Shown here piece after piece: positions 23,538 to 31,089 of a stretch of 31,089 nucleotides of DNA. The translations under genes and the position numbers were made by a program. The notes under the pieces were generated by a model. It searched no databases, was not told the DNA's origin, and was given only the letters and a program-made list of their open reading frames with translations. Positions within the stretch are counted from its first letter, which is position 1, and every line of letters starts with the position of its first letter. The DNA is from an uncultured Paracoccaceae bacterium (GTDB lineage Bacteria > Pseudomonadota > Alphaproteobacteria > Rhodobacterales > Rhodobacteraceae): assembly GCA_937927675.1 (NCBI GenBank), contig CALBSG010000023.1:1-31089 (forward strand), in the 5' to 3' direction.

Positions 23538-24304
23538 GACTTTCGGGAAAAACTGCTTTGATTACCGGGGCTGCTCGCGGCATCGGGTTTGAATTCGCTC
23601 GGGCCTATATCGCCGAAGGGGCGACGGTGGCCTTGGCCGACATCAACGCCGAGGCGGTGAAGGCCGCGGCGGCAAGCCTTGGTCCGCAGGCCGTGGCGAT
23701 TCAGATGGATGTCACGCGGCAGGACAGCATTGACGCCGGGTTCGAAAAGGCCGTGGCCGAGATGGGGCAGCTTGATATCCTCATCAACAATGCTGCGCTC
23801 TTTACCGCGGCCCCCATCGCCGAAATCACCCGTGCCGATTATGACAAGCTGTTTGCGGTCAACGTGGCTGGGACGCTGTTTTGCACGCAGGCTGCTGCGC
23901 GTCACATGATCGCGCGCGGCGAGGGTGGTACAATCATCAATATGGCGTCCCAAGCTGGACGGAGAGGCGAAAGCCTTGTCGGAGTCTATTGCGCCACCAA
24001 GGCTGCTGTCATTTCCCTGACCCAGTCGGCCGGGCTGAACCTGATCCCCCATGGCATCAACGTCAACGCCATCGCACCCGGTGTGGTGGACGGGGAACAT
24101 TGGGACGGGGTGGACGCCTTCTTTGCCAAATATGAAGGCAAGGCGCCGGGGCAAAAGAAGCGCGAGGTGGGCGCCGCTGTGCCCTTTGGCCGGATGGGCA
24201 CCGCTGCCGATCTGACCGGCATGGCCGTGTTCCTTGCAACTGATGAAGCGAAATACATCGTCGCCCAATGCTTCGGCGTGGACGGCGGCAACTGGATGGC
24301 CTGA
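23534..24304 (+). CDS. smoS: Sorbitol dehydrogenase (SDR type)
   Basis: This 256-residue SDR oxidises D-sorbitol to D-fructose with NAD. Motifs are TGAARGIG (11-18), NNAA (85-88), N110, S139, Y152 and K156. Long blocks such as INMASQAGRRGESLVGVYCA and NAIAPGVVDGEHWDGVDA match my memory of the R. sphaeroides enzyme very closely, as does its place between smoK and mtlK. It is translationally coupled to smoK. Confidence 0.95.
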   Translation: MRLSGKTALITGAARGIGFEFARAYIAEGATVALADINAEAVKAAAASLGPQAVAIQMDVTRQDSIDAGFEKAVAEMGQLDILINNAALFTAAPIAEITRADYDKLFAVNVAGTLFCTQAAARHMIARGEGGTIINMASQAGRRGESLVGVYCATKAAVISLTQSAGLNLIPHGINVNAIAPGVVDGEHWDGVDAFFAKYEGKAPGQKKREVGAAVPFGRMGTAADLTGMAVFLATDEAKYIVAQCFGVDGGNWMA

Positions 24305-24305
24305 C

Positions 24306-25745
24306 ATGACCTATGCAACCCCCGCCTATGACCGCAACCGCCTGACCCCCGGCATCGTGCATATCGGCCTTGGCAATTTTCACCGGGCGCATATGGCGGT
24401 CTATCTGGATGATCTGTTTGCCTTGGGGCAGGGCCATGATTGGGCCATTCTTGGCGCGGGTGTCCGTGCGCCCGATGCGGCGATGCGTGATGCTCTGAAG
24501 GCGCAGGATTGCTTGTCCACCGTGATTGAGCTGGACCCCAAAGGCCAAACCGCGCGGCGGGTCGGCGCCATGATCGACTTCCTGCCGGTGGAGGTGGACA
24601 ATGCCAGCCTGATCGCCGCCATGGCGCGGCCCGAAATCCGCATCGTATCGCTGACCGTGACCGAGGGCGGCTATTTCATCAATGCCTCGACCGGCCAGTT
24701 CGATCCGACCCTGCCCGACATCACCGCCGATGGCGCAAATCCGGACCGTCCGGCCACTGCGTTTGGTGCGATTGTTGCGGCACTTAAGGCGCGGCGGGCG
24801 GCCGGGGTGCAACCTTTTACCGTGATGTCTTGCGACAACCTGCCCGGTAATGGCCATGTGACGAAAGCAGCCGTCGTCGGTCTTGCCCGTCTGTCTGATC
24901 CATCTTTGGCCGACTGGATCGCCGCCAATGTGGCCTTCCCGAATGGGATGGTCGATCGCATCACCCCGGCAACGGGCCCGCGCGAGCGTGCCATGGCTGC
25001 CAAGTTCGGTCTTGGCGATGATCCGGTGCCCGTCACCTGCGAGCCGTTCCGGCAATGGGTGCTGGAAGACAATTTCCCCGCCGGTCGCCCGGCCTTGGAA
25101 CAGGTGGGTGTGACCTTTACCCCGCATGTCCATGCGTTTGAGATGATGAAAATTCGCATCCTGAACGGTGGGCATGCCACCATCGCCTATCCCGGTGGGC
25201 TGATGGACATTGAATATGTGCATGAGGCGATGGCGCATCCGCTGATCAAGGGGTTCTTGGAAAAGGTGGAGCGGGAGGAGATCATCCCCTATGTCCCGCC
25301 CGTGCCCGATACCAATATCGACGCCTATTTCGATCTGATCGTGGAACGGTTTTCTAACCCCGAGGTGGCCGACACCGAGCGGCGGCTTTGCCTTGATGGA
25401 TCAAACCGCCAACCGAAGTTCATTGTGCCGTCGATCCGTGATGCGCTTGCCGCAGGCGGGTCGGTGACGGGGCTGGCGCTGGTTTCGGCGCTGTGGTGCC
25501 GCTATTGTGCGGGCGAAACCGACAGTGGCACCCACATTCCGCCGAATGATCCGAACTGGGATGCCTTGCAGGCCTTGGCGCGGGCCGCGAAGGCTGATCC
25601 GAAGGCTTGGCTCACGCAGCGCACGATCTATGGCGAGGTGGCCGATGACGCCCGCTTTGCCACCGCCTTTGCCGATGCTCTGACCCGGCTTTGGCGCGAT
25701 GGTACGGCGCATGTGCTGGCGGAATATCTTCGCGGTGGGGCCTGA
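24306..25745 (+). CDS. mtlK: Mannitol 2-dehydrogenase
   Basis: This 479-residue polyol-specific long-chain dehydrogenase oxidises D-mannitol to D-fructose with NAD. The N-terminal GIVHIGLGNFHRAHMAVYLD is the family signature. Catalytic K282, N287 and H290 (KIRILNGGH) keep the K-N-H spacing of the Pseudomonas fluorescens enzyme. The start at 24306 is one base after the smoS stop; an in-frame ATG inside smoS is rejected. Fructokinase, expected next in some relatives, is absent; a terminator follows instead. Confidence 0.95.
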   Translation: MTYATPAYDRNRLTPGIVHIGLGNFHRAHMAVYLDDLFALGQGHDWAILGAGVRAPDAAMRDALKAQDCLSTVIELDPKGQTARRVGAMIDFLPVEVDNASLIAAMARPEIRIVSLTVTEGGYFINASTGQFDPTLPDITADGANPDRPATAFGAIVAALKARRAAGVQPFTVMSCDNLPGNGHVTKAAVVGLARLSDPSLADWIAANVAFPNGMVDRITPATGPRERAMAAKFGLGDDPVPVTCEPFRQWVLEDNFPAGRPALEQVGVTFTPHVHAFEMMKIRILNGGHATIAYPGGLMDIEYVHEAMAHPLIKGFLEKVEREEIIPYVPPVPDTNIDAYFDLIVERFSNPEVADTERRLCLDGSNRQPKFIVPSIRDALAAGGSVTGLALVSALWCRYCAGETDSGTHIPPNDPNWDALQALARAAKADPKAWLTQRTIYGEVADDARFATAFADALTRLWRDGTAHVLAEYLRGGA

Positions 25746-25777
25746 TCGCGGCTATTTAAGCGCGGGCTGATGGTGGG

Positions 25778-25795
25778 GGGCCGTCCGGCCCTTTT
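25778..25795 (+). terminator. Rho-independent terminator of the smo operon
   Basis: GGGCC-GTCC-GGCCC followed by TTTT, 33 bases after the mtlK stop, extended by G-U pairs at the base of the stem. It separates the polyol operon from mbfA. Confidence 0.7.
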
Positions 25796-25847
25796 CATTC
25801 TCGGATGACAGGCCTTTAGTGGGGCAAAGTCGTTTCGGAGTTTTGCC

Positions 25848-26825
25848 ATGCTGTCCGCCATATCCTCGCGCCGCCGATTTTCTGACCTCACAGAACAAGA
25901 GGTTCTGGCCCTGGCGATTTCCTCGGAAGAGGACGATGCCCGCATCTATCGCCTTTATGCGGAACGCCTGCGGGTCGAATACCCGGCCTCGGCCGCGATT
26001 TTCGATGGCATGGCCAGTGAAGAGGATGAACACCGCCGCCAGTTGATCGAGCTGCATCAGGTGCGGTTTGGACAGGTGATTCCGTTGATCCGGCGCGAAC
26101 ATGTGGCGGGGTTCTATGCCCGCAAACCCGTCTGGCTGAACGAGACGCTGGGCCTTGACGCGATGCGCGCCGAGGCGCGCGCGATGGAGATGCAGGCCGC
26201 AGCCTTTTACACCCGTGCCGCCGGGCAGACAGCGGATGCGGCGACGCGCAAGCTTTTGGGGGATCTGGCTGCGGCGGAATCGGGTCATGCCGAACATGCC
26301 GGCGCCCTGACCGAGACCCACCTGACCGAGGGCGAAAAAGCCAGCGAAGATGCGGGCGCGCGGCGGCAGTTCATTCTGACTTGGGTGCAGCCGGGTCTGG
26401 CCGGGCTGATGGATGGCTCGGTCTCTACGCTTGCCCCGATCTTCGCCACGGCCTTTGCCACGCAAGATACTTGGACCACCTTTCTGGTGGGTGCAGCGGC
26501 CTCGGTCGGGGCCGGGATTTCGATGGGGTTCACCGAAGCCGCCCATGATGATGGCGTTCTGTCGGGGCGCGGCAGCCCGTGGAAGCGCGGGCTTGCCTCG
26601 GGCATGATGACGGCGGTTGGTGGGCTTGGCCACGCGCTGCCCTATCTGATCCCGGAATTTTGGACCGCCACCATCATTGCCATGATCGTGGTCTTTGTGG
26701 AGTTGTGGGCCATCGCTTGGATCCAGAACAAGTTCATGGAAACCCCGTTCCTGCGGGCGGCCTTGCAGGTGGTCTTGGGGGGCGCGCTGGTCTTTGCGGC
26801 GGGTGCCTTGATTGGCGGCGGCTGA
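25848..26825 (+). CDS. mbfA: Membrane-bound ferritin / VIT1-type iron exporter
   Basis: 325 residues in two parts. Residues 1-160 form a ferritin-like (erythrin) di-iron domain with E59-x2-H62 and E144-x2-H147 plus E27/E28 and E114. Residues 175-325 form a VIT1-like membrane domain with about five helices (GLAGLMDGSVSTLAPIFATA opens it). This fusion is MbfA, an inner-membrane iron exporter that protects against iron and peroxide in Agrobacterium and Bradyrhizobium, where Irr represses it. I could not find an Irr-type box in the 102 bases upstream. GGAG lies eight bases before the ATG. Confidence 0.88.
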   Translation: MLSAISSRRRFSDLTEQEVLALAISSEEDDARIYRLYAERLRVEYPASAAIFDGMASEEDEHRRQLIELHQVRFGQVIPLIRREHVAGFYARKPVWLNETLGLDAMRAEARAMEMQAAAFYTRAAGQTADAATRKLLGDLAAAESGHAEHAGALTETHLTEGEKASEDAGARRQFILTWVQPGLAGLMDGSVSTLAPIFATAFATQDTWTTFLVGAAASVGAGISMGFTEAAHDDGVLSGRGSPWKRGLASGMMTAVGGLGHALPYLIPEFWTATIIAMIVVFVELWAIAWIQNKFMETPFLRAALQVVLGGALVFAAGALIGGG

Positions 26826-26933
26826 CACAGCGGTCGCGCCCTGCCGCTAAAGCAACCATAACCGGTTGCCGCGCTTGCCATGGGACCGACGCGGTGGCAC
26901 AGGATGGGGGCGCCGCGTTGGGCAAGGAATTTC

Positions 26934-28247
26934 ATGATGAATGGGACGGATGATTTTGCCGCCAAGGTAACGGGCTGGATCGGGCAGGCGGGAGATATCG
27001 CCATGGGCTGGCTGCTGTCGCCTGCCGCTTGGTCGCAGTTCGGGCTTTTGGCTGTTGCGGTGATCCTGTCCCGGCTTGCGACGGCCCGCGTCTTGCCGGT
27101 CCTCATGCGGTTTCTTGATCCTGGTGAGAAGACCGGTCACCTTGCCAATCTGCGCCGCTTTGCCCTGCGCTTCCTGCCGCTGTTCTTGCCACTTTTTGCC
27201 TATGGTCTGACGGCCATGGGCGAGGAAGCCACCCGCGCTGCCTTTGGTTCGGGCGAAGTGATCGCCTTTGGCAAGCGGGTCTTCATCTTCCTTGCCGCCC
27301 GCATCTTTGTGCGTGAGGTGGTGACCGACAGCTTTTTGCGGCTTTTGGGGAAATATGTGCTGGTACCGGTGGCCGGGCTTTACGCCCTGGGGATCTGGGA
27401 CGACATCACGCTGCGCCTTGAGGAAACCATCGTCACGCTGGGCAATATTCGGTTTTCGGTGATGGCCCTGCTGCGTGGGGTGATTGCCGGGTCCGTCCTG
27501 TTTTGGCTTGGGTCTTGGTCCAACCGGCAAAGCGCCAGCTATATCAAATCTCAAGAAGAGTTGCGTCCCGCCACCCGCGAGTTGGCCGTCAAGGCGGTAG
27601 AGGTGACAATCTTTGGCGCGGCCTTTCTTTTGCTGCTGTCCATCATGGGTATTGATCTGACGGCCGTTGCCGTTCTGGGTGGTGCTTTGGGTGTGGGCAT
27701 TGGTCTGGGGCTGCAACAGATTGCCGCGAACTTTGTTTCCGGGGTTATTCTGCTGATCGAAGGGCAGACCACGGTCGGCGATTACGTCGAACTGGATGGT
27801 GGCCAGAAGGGCACCATTGTGAAGATGACCGCGCGCGCCTGTGTGCTGGAAACCTTTGACGGCAAATGGATCGTGGTGCCGAACGACCATTTCATCACCA
27901 CGCGGGTGGTGAATTACTCGGACCAAGGCAGCGCCAACCGTTATGACGCGCCGTTTTCGGTGTCATATGAAACCGATATCAACCGCGTGCCCGAGATCAT
28001 CGAGGCTGCCGTGGCGGCGTTGCCCTTTGTGTTGAAAGCGCCGGACGGTCCGGATTGTGAATTGCGTGGTTTTGGCGAGAGCAGTGTCGATTTCGCGGTG
28101 GAATATTGGGTCGCGGGGATTGATGACGGCAAGAACAAATACGCCAGTCAGGTGAACTTCGCGATCTGGAACGCACTCAAGTCCGCCGGGATCGAGATGC
28201 CCTATCCGCATCGGGTGATCGAGGTGAAAGGCGGCGCGCTTGCTTGA
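26934..28247 (+). CDS. MscS-family mechanosensitive ion channel
   Basis: About 437 residues. Several N-terminal hydrophobic helices (roughly 25-190) precede a conserved MscS core at about 245-430. The pore-lining helix is Ala/Gly-rich (VLGGALGVGIGLGLQQIAAN), followed by FVSGVILLIEGQTTVGDYVE and the beta domain with WIVVPNDHFITTRVVNY. AAGGA seven bases before the ATG at 26934 decides the start; an earlier in-frame ATG at 26880 has no good ribosome site. It releases solutes on osmotic down-shock, a sensible neighbour for polyol uptake but not proof of a link. GCAACC-N6-GGTTGC at 26852-26869 lies in the gap before it. Confidence 0.87.
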   Translation: MMNGTDDFAAKVTGWIGQAGDIAMGWLLSPAAWSQFGLLAVAVILSRLATARVLPVLMRFLDPGEKTGHLANLRRFALRFLPLFLPLFAYGLTAMGEEATRAAFGSGEVIAFGKRVFIFLAARIFVREVVTDSFLRLLGKYVLVPVAGLYALGIWDDITLRLEETIVTLGNIRFSVMALLRGVIAGSVLFWLGSWSNRQSASYIKSQEELRPATRELAVKAVEVTIFGAAFLLLLSIMGIDLTAVAVLGGALGVGIGLGLQQIAANFVSGVILLIEGQTTVGDYVELDGGQKGTIVKMTARACVLETFDGKWIVVPNDHFITTRVVNYSDQGSANRYDAPFSVSYETDINRVPEIIEAAVAALPFVLKAPDGPDCELRGFGESSVDFAVEYWVAGIDDGKNKYASQVNFAIWNALKSAGIEMPYPHRVIEVKGGALA

Positions 28248-29385
28248 CGCATTGGTCATCGGGGCTGGGCCCGCCGGGCTGATGGCGGCCGAGGAATTGG
28301 CGCGCGCCGGTCGCCGCGTGCTGGTGGTTGAGGCGAAACCGTCTCCCGCGCGCAAGTTTCTGATGGCAGGCAAGTCGGGGCTGAACGTCACCAAGGACCA
28401 GCCGTTTGAGGCCTTTCTTGCCGCCTATGATTGTCCCGACCGGCTGCGCCCGATGCTTGAGGCTTTTGGCCCGGTTGAGGTGCAGTCGTTTTGTCGCAAT
28501 TTAGGGCACGAGGTGTTTACGGGCTCATCGGGGCGGGTGTTTCCGGTGACAATGAAAGGCTCGCCCTTGTTGCGGGCATGGCTTGCCCGTCTTGCCGGAC
28601 TGGGGGTGGAGTTGCGCCACCGCTGGCGCTGGGCCGGGTTTGACGATTATGGCTTCGTCTTTGACACGCCGGAGGGGCGGCAAGTGTTGCACCCGCGCGT
28701 CACAGTGCTGGCGCTGGGCGGGGCAAGCTGGGCGCGGCTGGGATCAGACGCAGCATGGGTGCCGTGGCTGGCCGAACGGGGCGTGCAGATTGCGCCGTGG
28801 CAGCCTGCCAATATGGGATTTGCCGTAGATTGGTCGCCGCATATGACGCGGCATTTCGGACAGGCGGTAAAAGGCGCCGCTTTGATCGTCGGCCATCAGC
28901 GCGAGCGGGGGGAATTTGTCCTATCGGCCCGCGGGGTAGAAGGCGGGGGGATTTACGCCGTTTCTCGTGCGCTGCGGCAGGGCGCGGGGCTGGTGATCGA
29001 CCTGATGCCGGATGTGACGCTGTCTGATGTTGCGGCGCGGCTTGCCCGCATGAAATCCAGCGAAAGCGCGCCCAACCGACTGCGTAAGCTGGGGCTGTCG
29101 CCTGCTGCTGCCGCGCTTGTCATGGAATGGGGGCGGGGGATGGATCTGGCGCAAGGGATTAAAGCCTTGCCCGCCCGTCTGGCCGGGCCGCGCCCATTGG
29201 ATGAGGCGATCTCGGTTGCAGGGGGGGTGGCATGGCAGGCCGTCACCGATGGGCTGGAGCTGAAAGCACTGCCCGGTGTTTTCGTCGCCGGGGAGATGCT
29301 GGATTGGGAGGCCCCAACCGGTGGTTACCTTTTGACCGCCTGTTGGGCCACTGGCGCGTGGGCGGGCCGGAGCGCAGCGCGTTAA
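28240..29385 (+). CDS. HI0933/BaiN-like FAD flavoprotein
   Basis: 381 residues. The N-terminal dinucleotide motif VIGAGPAGLMAAEELARAG is followed by RKFLMAGKSGLNVTKDQP and SGRVFPVTMKGSPLL, signatures of the HI0933 (NAD(P)/FAD oxidoreductase) family. The C-terminal EAPTGGYLLTACWATGAWAG closes the FAD site. Translation appears to start at TTG 28240, overlapping the MscS stop by eight bases, because the motif begins only seven residues on and no ATG or GTG is available. The physiological substrate of this family is largely unknown; BaiN acts on bile acids, others are proposed in RNA modification. Confidence 0.83.
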   Translation: MLDALVIGAGPAGLMAAEELARAGRRVLVVEAKPSPARKFLMAGKSGLNVTKDQPFEAFLAAYDCPDRLRPMLEAFGPVEVQSFCRNLGHEVFTGSSGRVFPVTMKGSPLLRAWLARLAGLGVELRHRWRWAGFDDYGFVFDTPEGRQVLHPRVTVLALGGASWARLGSDAAWVPWLAERGVQIAPWQPANMGFAVDWSPHMTRHFGQAVKGAALIVGHQRERGEFVLSARGVEGGGIYAVSRALRQGAGLVIDLMPDVTLSDVAARLARMKSSESAPNRLRKLGLSPAAAALVMEWGRGMDLAQGIKALPARLAGPRPLDEAISVAGGVAWQAVTDGLELKALPGVFVAGEMLDWEAPTGGYLLTACWATGAWAGRSAAR

Positions 29386-29414
29386 GCGGGCAAAAGGACG
29401 AGATGGCCAAGATC

Positions 29415-30845
29415 TCAGCCGTGTTTCACCATGATGTGTCGCACCACGGTGTAATCTTCCAGCGCATAGGCTGACATATCCTTGCCATAGCCGGATTGCT
29501 TCAACCCGCCATGCGGCATTTCATTGGTCAGCATGAAATGCGTGTTGATCCATGTGCAGCCATAGCGCAGCCGCGCCGCTGTCGCCATCGCGCGGCCGAC
29601 ATCGCGGGTCCAGACCGAGGACGCGAGGCCGTAGTCGTTGTCATTGGCCCAATCCACCGCCTGATCCGCATCCGAAAATGGCGTGATGGACACCACTGGG
29701 CCAAACACCTCGCGGCGCACAATCTCGTCGCTTTGCATGGCCCCCGCCACCACGGTGGGCTTGTAGTAAAAGCCTTGTTCCATCGCTTCGCCGCCGGTCG
29801 TCACCTGAATATGGCTCACCTCGCGGGCGCGGTTCACGAAGCTGGCGACGCGGTCGCGTTGGCGCTGACTGATGAGCGGGCCGATTTCATTCGTGCTGTC
29901 ATCCGCAGCGCCGAGGGTGATCGAGGCCGCCGCTGCGGTCAGATCGGCAACAAGATTTTCGTAAACCTTCTTTCCCGCATAAACACGACAGGCAGCGGTG
30001 CAGTCTTGGCCGGCATTATAGAAGGAAAACGCGCGCAGCCCTTCGACCACTGCCGAAACGTCGGCGTCATCAAAGACCAGAACCGGGGCCTTGCCGCCCA
30101 ATTCCAGATGGGTGCGCTTGACCGTTTTGGCGGCCGCATCCAGCATCTTCTTGCCTGTCGCCACATCACCGGTCAGGCTGATCATATCAATGCCGGGGTG
30201 GTTGATAAGGTAATTTCCTACGGTCTGCCCGCGCCCGGTGATCACCGAGACCACACCTTCGGGCAGTTCCTCGGCCAAAATATGCGCCATCTTCAGCGCG
30301 GTCAGTGGGGTTTGCTCGGACGGTTTGAAGACGACTGTATTGCCGCCGCCAATCGCCGGACCAAGTTTCCACGCCATCATCATCAAGGGATAATTCCACG
30401 GCGCGATAGAGGCGATGACACCAATCGCATCGCGTCGGATCATCGAGGTATGGCCCGACAGGTATTCGCCGGCCACCGCGCCGTGTTGACACCGCACGGC
30501 CCCGGCGAAAAAGCGGTAGCAATCGACAATGGCCGGGATTTCGTCATTGCGCGCGCAGTTGATCGGCTTGCCGCAATTCAGTGCTTCAAGTGTGGCAAAG
30601 GCATCTGCCTCGGCCTCGATGCGGTCTGCGATGCGCAGCAGTGCTGCGGAACGTTCCCCAGGGGTGGTGCGTGACCAAGTGCCAAAGGCGCGACGCGCGG
30701 CTGCCACGGCCCGGTCAATTTGCGCGGTCGACGCCTCGGGCACATCCAAGATCAGGCCACCCGTGCGCGGGTTCAGGATTTGCTCTTTGGCCTCTTGCCC
30801 GGGCTCAAAGCTGTTGCCGATGAGAAGTTGGGTCTGAATGGTCAT
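29415..30845 (-). CDS. patD: Gamma-aminobutyraldehyde dehydrogenase
   Basis: About 476 residues. Catalytic N151, E248 (LELGG) and C282 (NAGQDCTAACRVY) are present; the cysteine motif is that of E. coli YdcW/PatD. The reaction is 4-aminobutanal + NAD to 4-aminobutyrate in putrescine breakdown. ATG 30845 matches the family N-terminus; an ATG at 30860 that overlaps the permease stop (ATGA) and has GGAGG three bases away is the alternative. Permease followed by this ALDH repeats the E. coli ydcV-ydcW order. It is convergent with the flavoprotein gene, 29 bases apart. Confidence 0.88.
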   Translation of the reverse strand: MTIQTQLLIGNSFEPGQEAKEQILNPRTGGLILDVPEASTAQIDRAVAAARRAFGTWSRTTPGERSAALLRIADRIEAEADAFATLEALNCGKPINCARNDEIPAIVDCYRFFAGAVRCQHGAVAGEYLSGHTSMIRRDAIGVIASIAPWNYPLMMMAWKLGPAIGGGNTVVFKPSEQTPLTALKMAHILAEELPEGVVSVITGRGQTVGNYLINHPGIDMISLTGDVATGKKMLDAAAKTVKRTHLELGGKAPVLVFDDADVSAVVEGLRAFSFYNAGQDCTAACRVYAGKKVYENLVADLTAAAASITLGAADDSTNEIGPLISQRQRDRVASFVNRAREVSHIQVTTGGEAMEQGFYYKPTVVAGAMQSDEIVRREVFGPVVSITPFSDADQAVDWANDNDYGLASSVWTRDVGRAMATAARLRYGCTWINTHFMLTNEMPHGGLKQSGYGKDMSAYALEDYTVVRHIMVKHG

Positions 30846-30856
30846 TGGGGGGCCTT

Positions 30857-31089
30857 TCATTTGCCTCCGCCTGCCGTCTCGGACCCGTTGCGGGTGAGCG
30901 TGTAGGCGGCGAGGATGGGCAGGAACGTGGCGGCAAAGACGATCATGGCGACGACATTGGTAACCGGGCGCTGGCGCGGGCGGATCAATTCTTCCAGCAT
31001 CCAGATGGGCAGGGTGGCCTGTTGACCGGCGGTAAAGGTGGTGACGATCACCTCGTCAAACGACAGGGCAAAGGCCAGCATGCCACCCG
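30857..31089 (-). CDS. Polyamine-type ABC transporter permease, C-terminal fragment (cut by window edge)
   Basis: The frame is open to the window end, so only the last ~76 residues are seen. GGMLAFALSFDEVIVTTFTAG and TLPIWMLEELIRPRQRPVTN followed by a final hydrophobic helix are typical of the PotC/YdcV permease C-terminus. The stop overlaps a possible start of the aldehyde dehydrogenase gene. With that enzyme it indicates a putrescine uptake and degradation operon continuing to the right. Confidence 0.8.
   Translation of the reverse strand, partial: GGMLAFALSFDEVIVTTFTAGQQATLPIWMLEELIRPRQRPVTNVVAMIVFAATFLPILAAYTLTRNGSETAGGGK

Noticed and set aside
25746..25847. Irr or RirA iron box upstream of mbfA
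   Set aside because: Expected from regulation in rhizobia, but I see no convincing palindrome of that type here.
26852..26869. GCAACC-N6-GGTTGC as terminator of mbfA
   Set aside because: Only six pairs and no T-run; noted in the MscS entry but not called as a feature.

Overview
This window looks like chromosomal DNA of an alphaproteobacterium, most likely in the Rhodobacterales (Rhodobacter/Paracoccus-like). It is GC-rich and densely packed with ATGA/TGATG start-stop overlaps. It carries a sorbitol/mannitol (smo-mtlK) operon in the order known from Rhodobacter sphaeroides, an MbfA-type ferritin/VIT1 iron exporter, and one copy of a short repeat that I recall as dispersed in Rhodobacteraceae genomes. 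I see no tRNA, rRNA, CRISPR array or insertion sequence, and no gene-free stretch longer than 300 bases.

Layout. (1) 1-6677, plus strand: a seven-gene set that I read as a 4-cresol/alkylphenol 'phosphorylate first, then oxidise' pathway. It holds a split phosphoenolpyruvate-synthase-like aryl kinase (two subunits, the first cut by the window edge), two paralogous dinuclear HD-domain proteins on either side of an aldehyde dehydrogenase, a short-chain dehydrogenase and a putidaredoxin-type [2Fe-2S] ferredoxin. The parts match the Corynebacterium glutamicum CreHI/CreD/CreC/CreG/CreF inventory. The P450 and ferredoxin reductase are not in the window. (2) 6762-13604, minus strand: a tightly overlapping operon with biotin carboxyl carrier protein, biotin carboxylase, a pyruvate-carboxylase-type carboxyltransferase, a HAD phosphatase, acetoacetyl-CoA synthetase and a short-chain dehydrogenase. 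Its carboxylation substrate is unknown. (3) 13656-15476: an IclR regulator and a divergent amidohydrolase. Two nearly identical palindromes mark probable IclR operators, one before each transcription unit. (4) 15470-17567: pobA (4-hydroxybenzoate 3-monooxygenase) and a divergent AraC/PobR-type regulator. (5) 17564-25795: HAD phosphatase, SorC-type regulator, smoE-smoF-smoG-smoK-smoS-mtlK and a terminator. (6) 25848-29385: mbfA, an MscS-type channel and an HI0933-like flavoprotein. (7) 29415-31089, minus strand: gamma-aminobutyraldehyde dehydrogenase behind the cut end of a polyamine-type ABC permease.

How it fits together. Region 1 would take an alkylphenol through an aryl phosphate to 4-hydroxybenzoate. 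PobA in region 4 would turn that into protocatechuate, the entry to the beta-ketoadipate pathway. Regions 5 and 7 feed polyols to fructose and putrescine-derived aldehyde to 4-aminobutyrate. The window is therefore a catabolic neighbourhood. Its least explained parts are the cre-like cluster with doubled HD enzymes and the biotin carboxylase operon.
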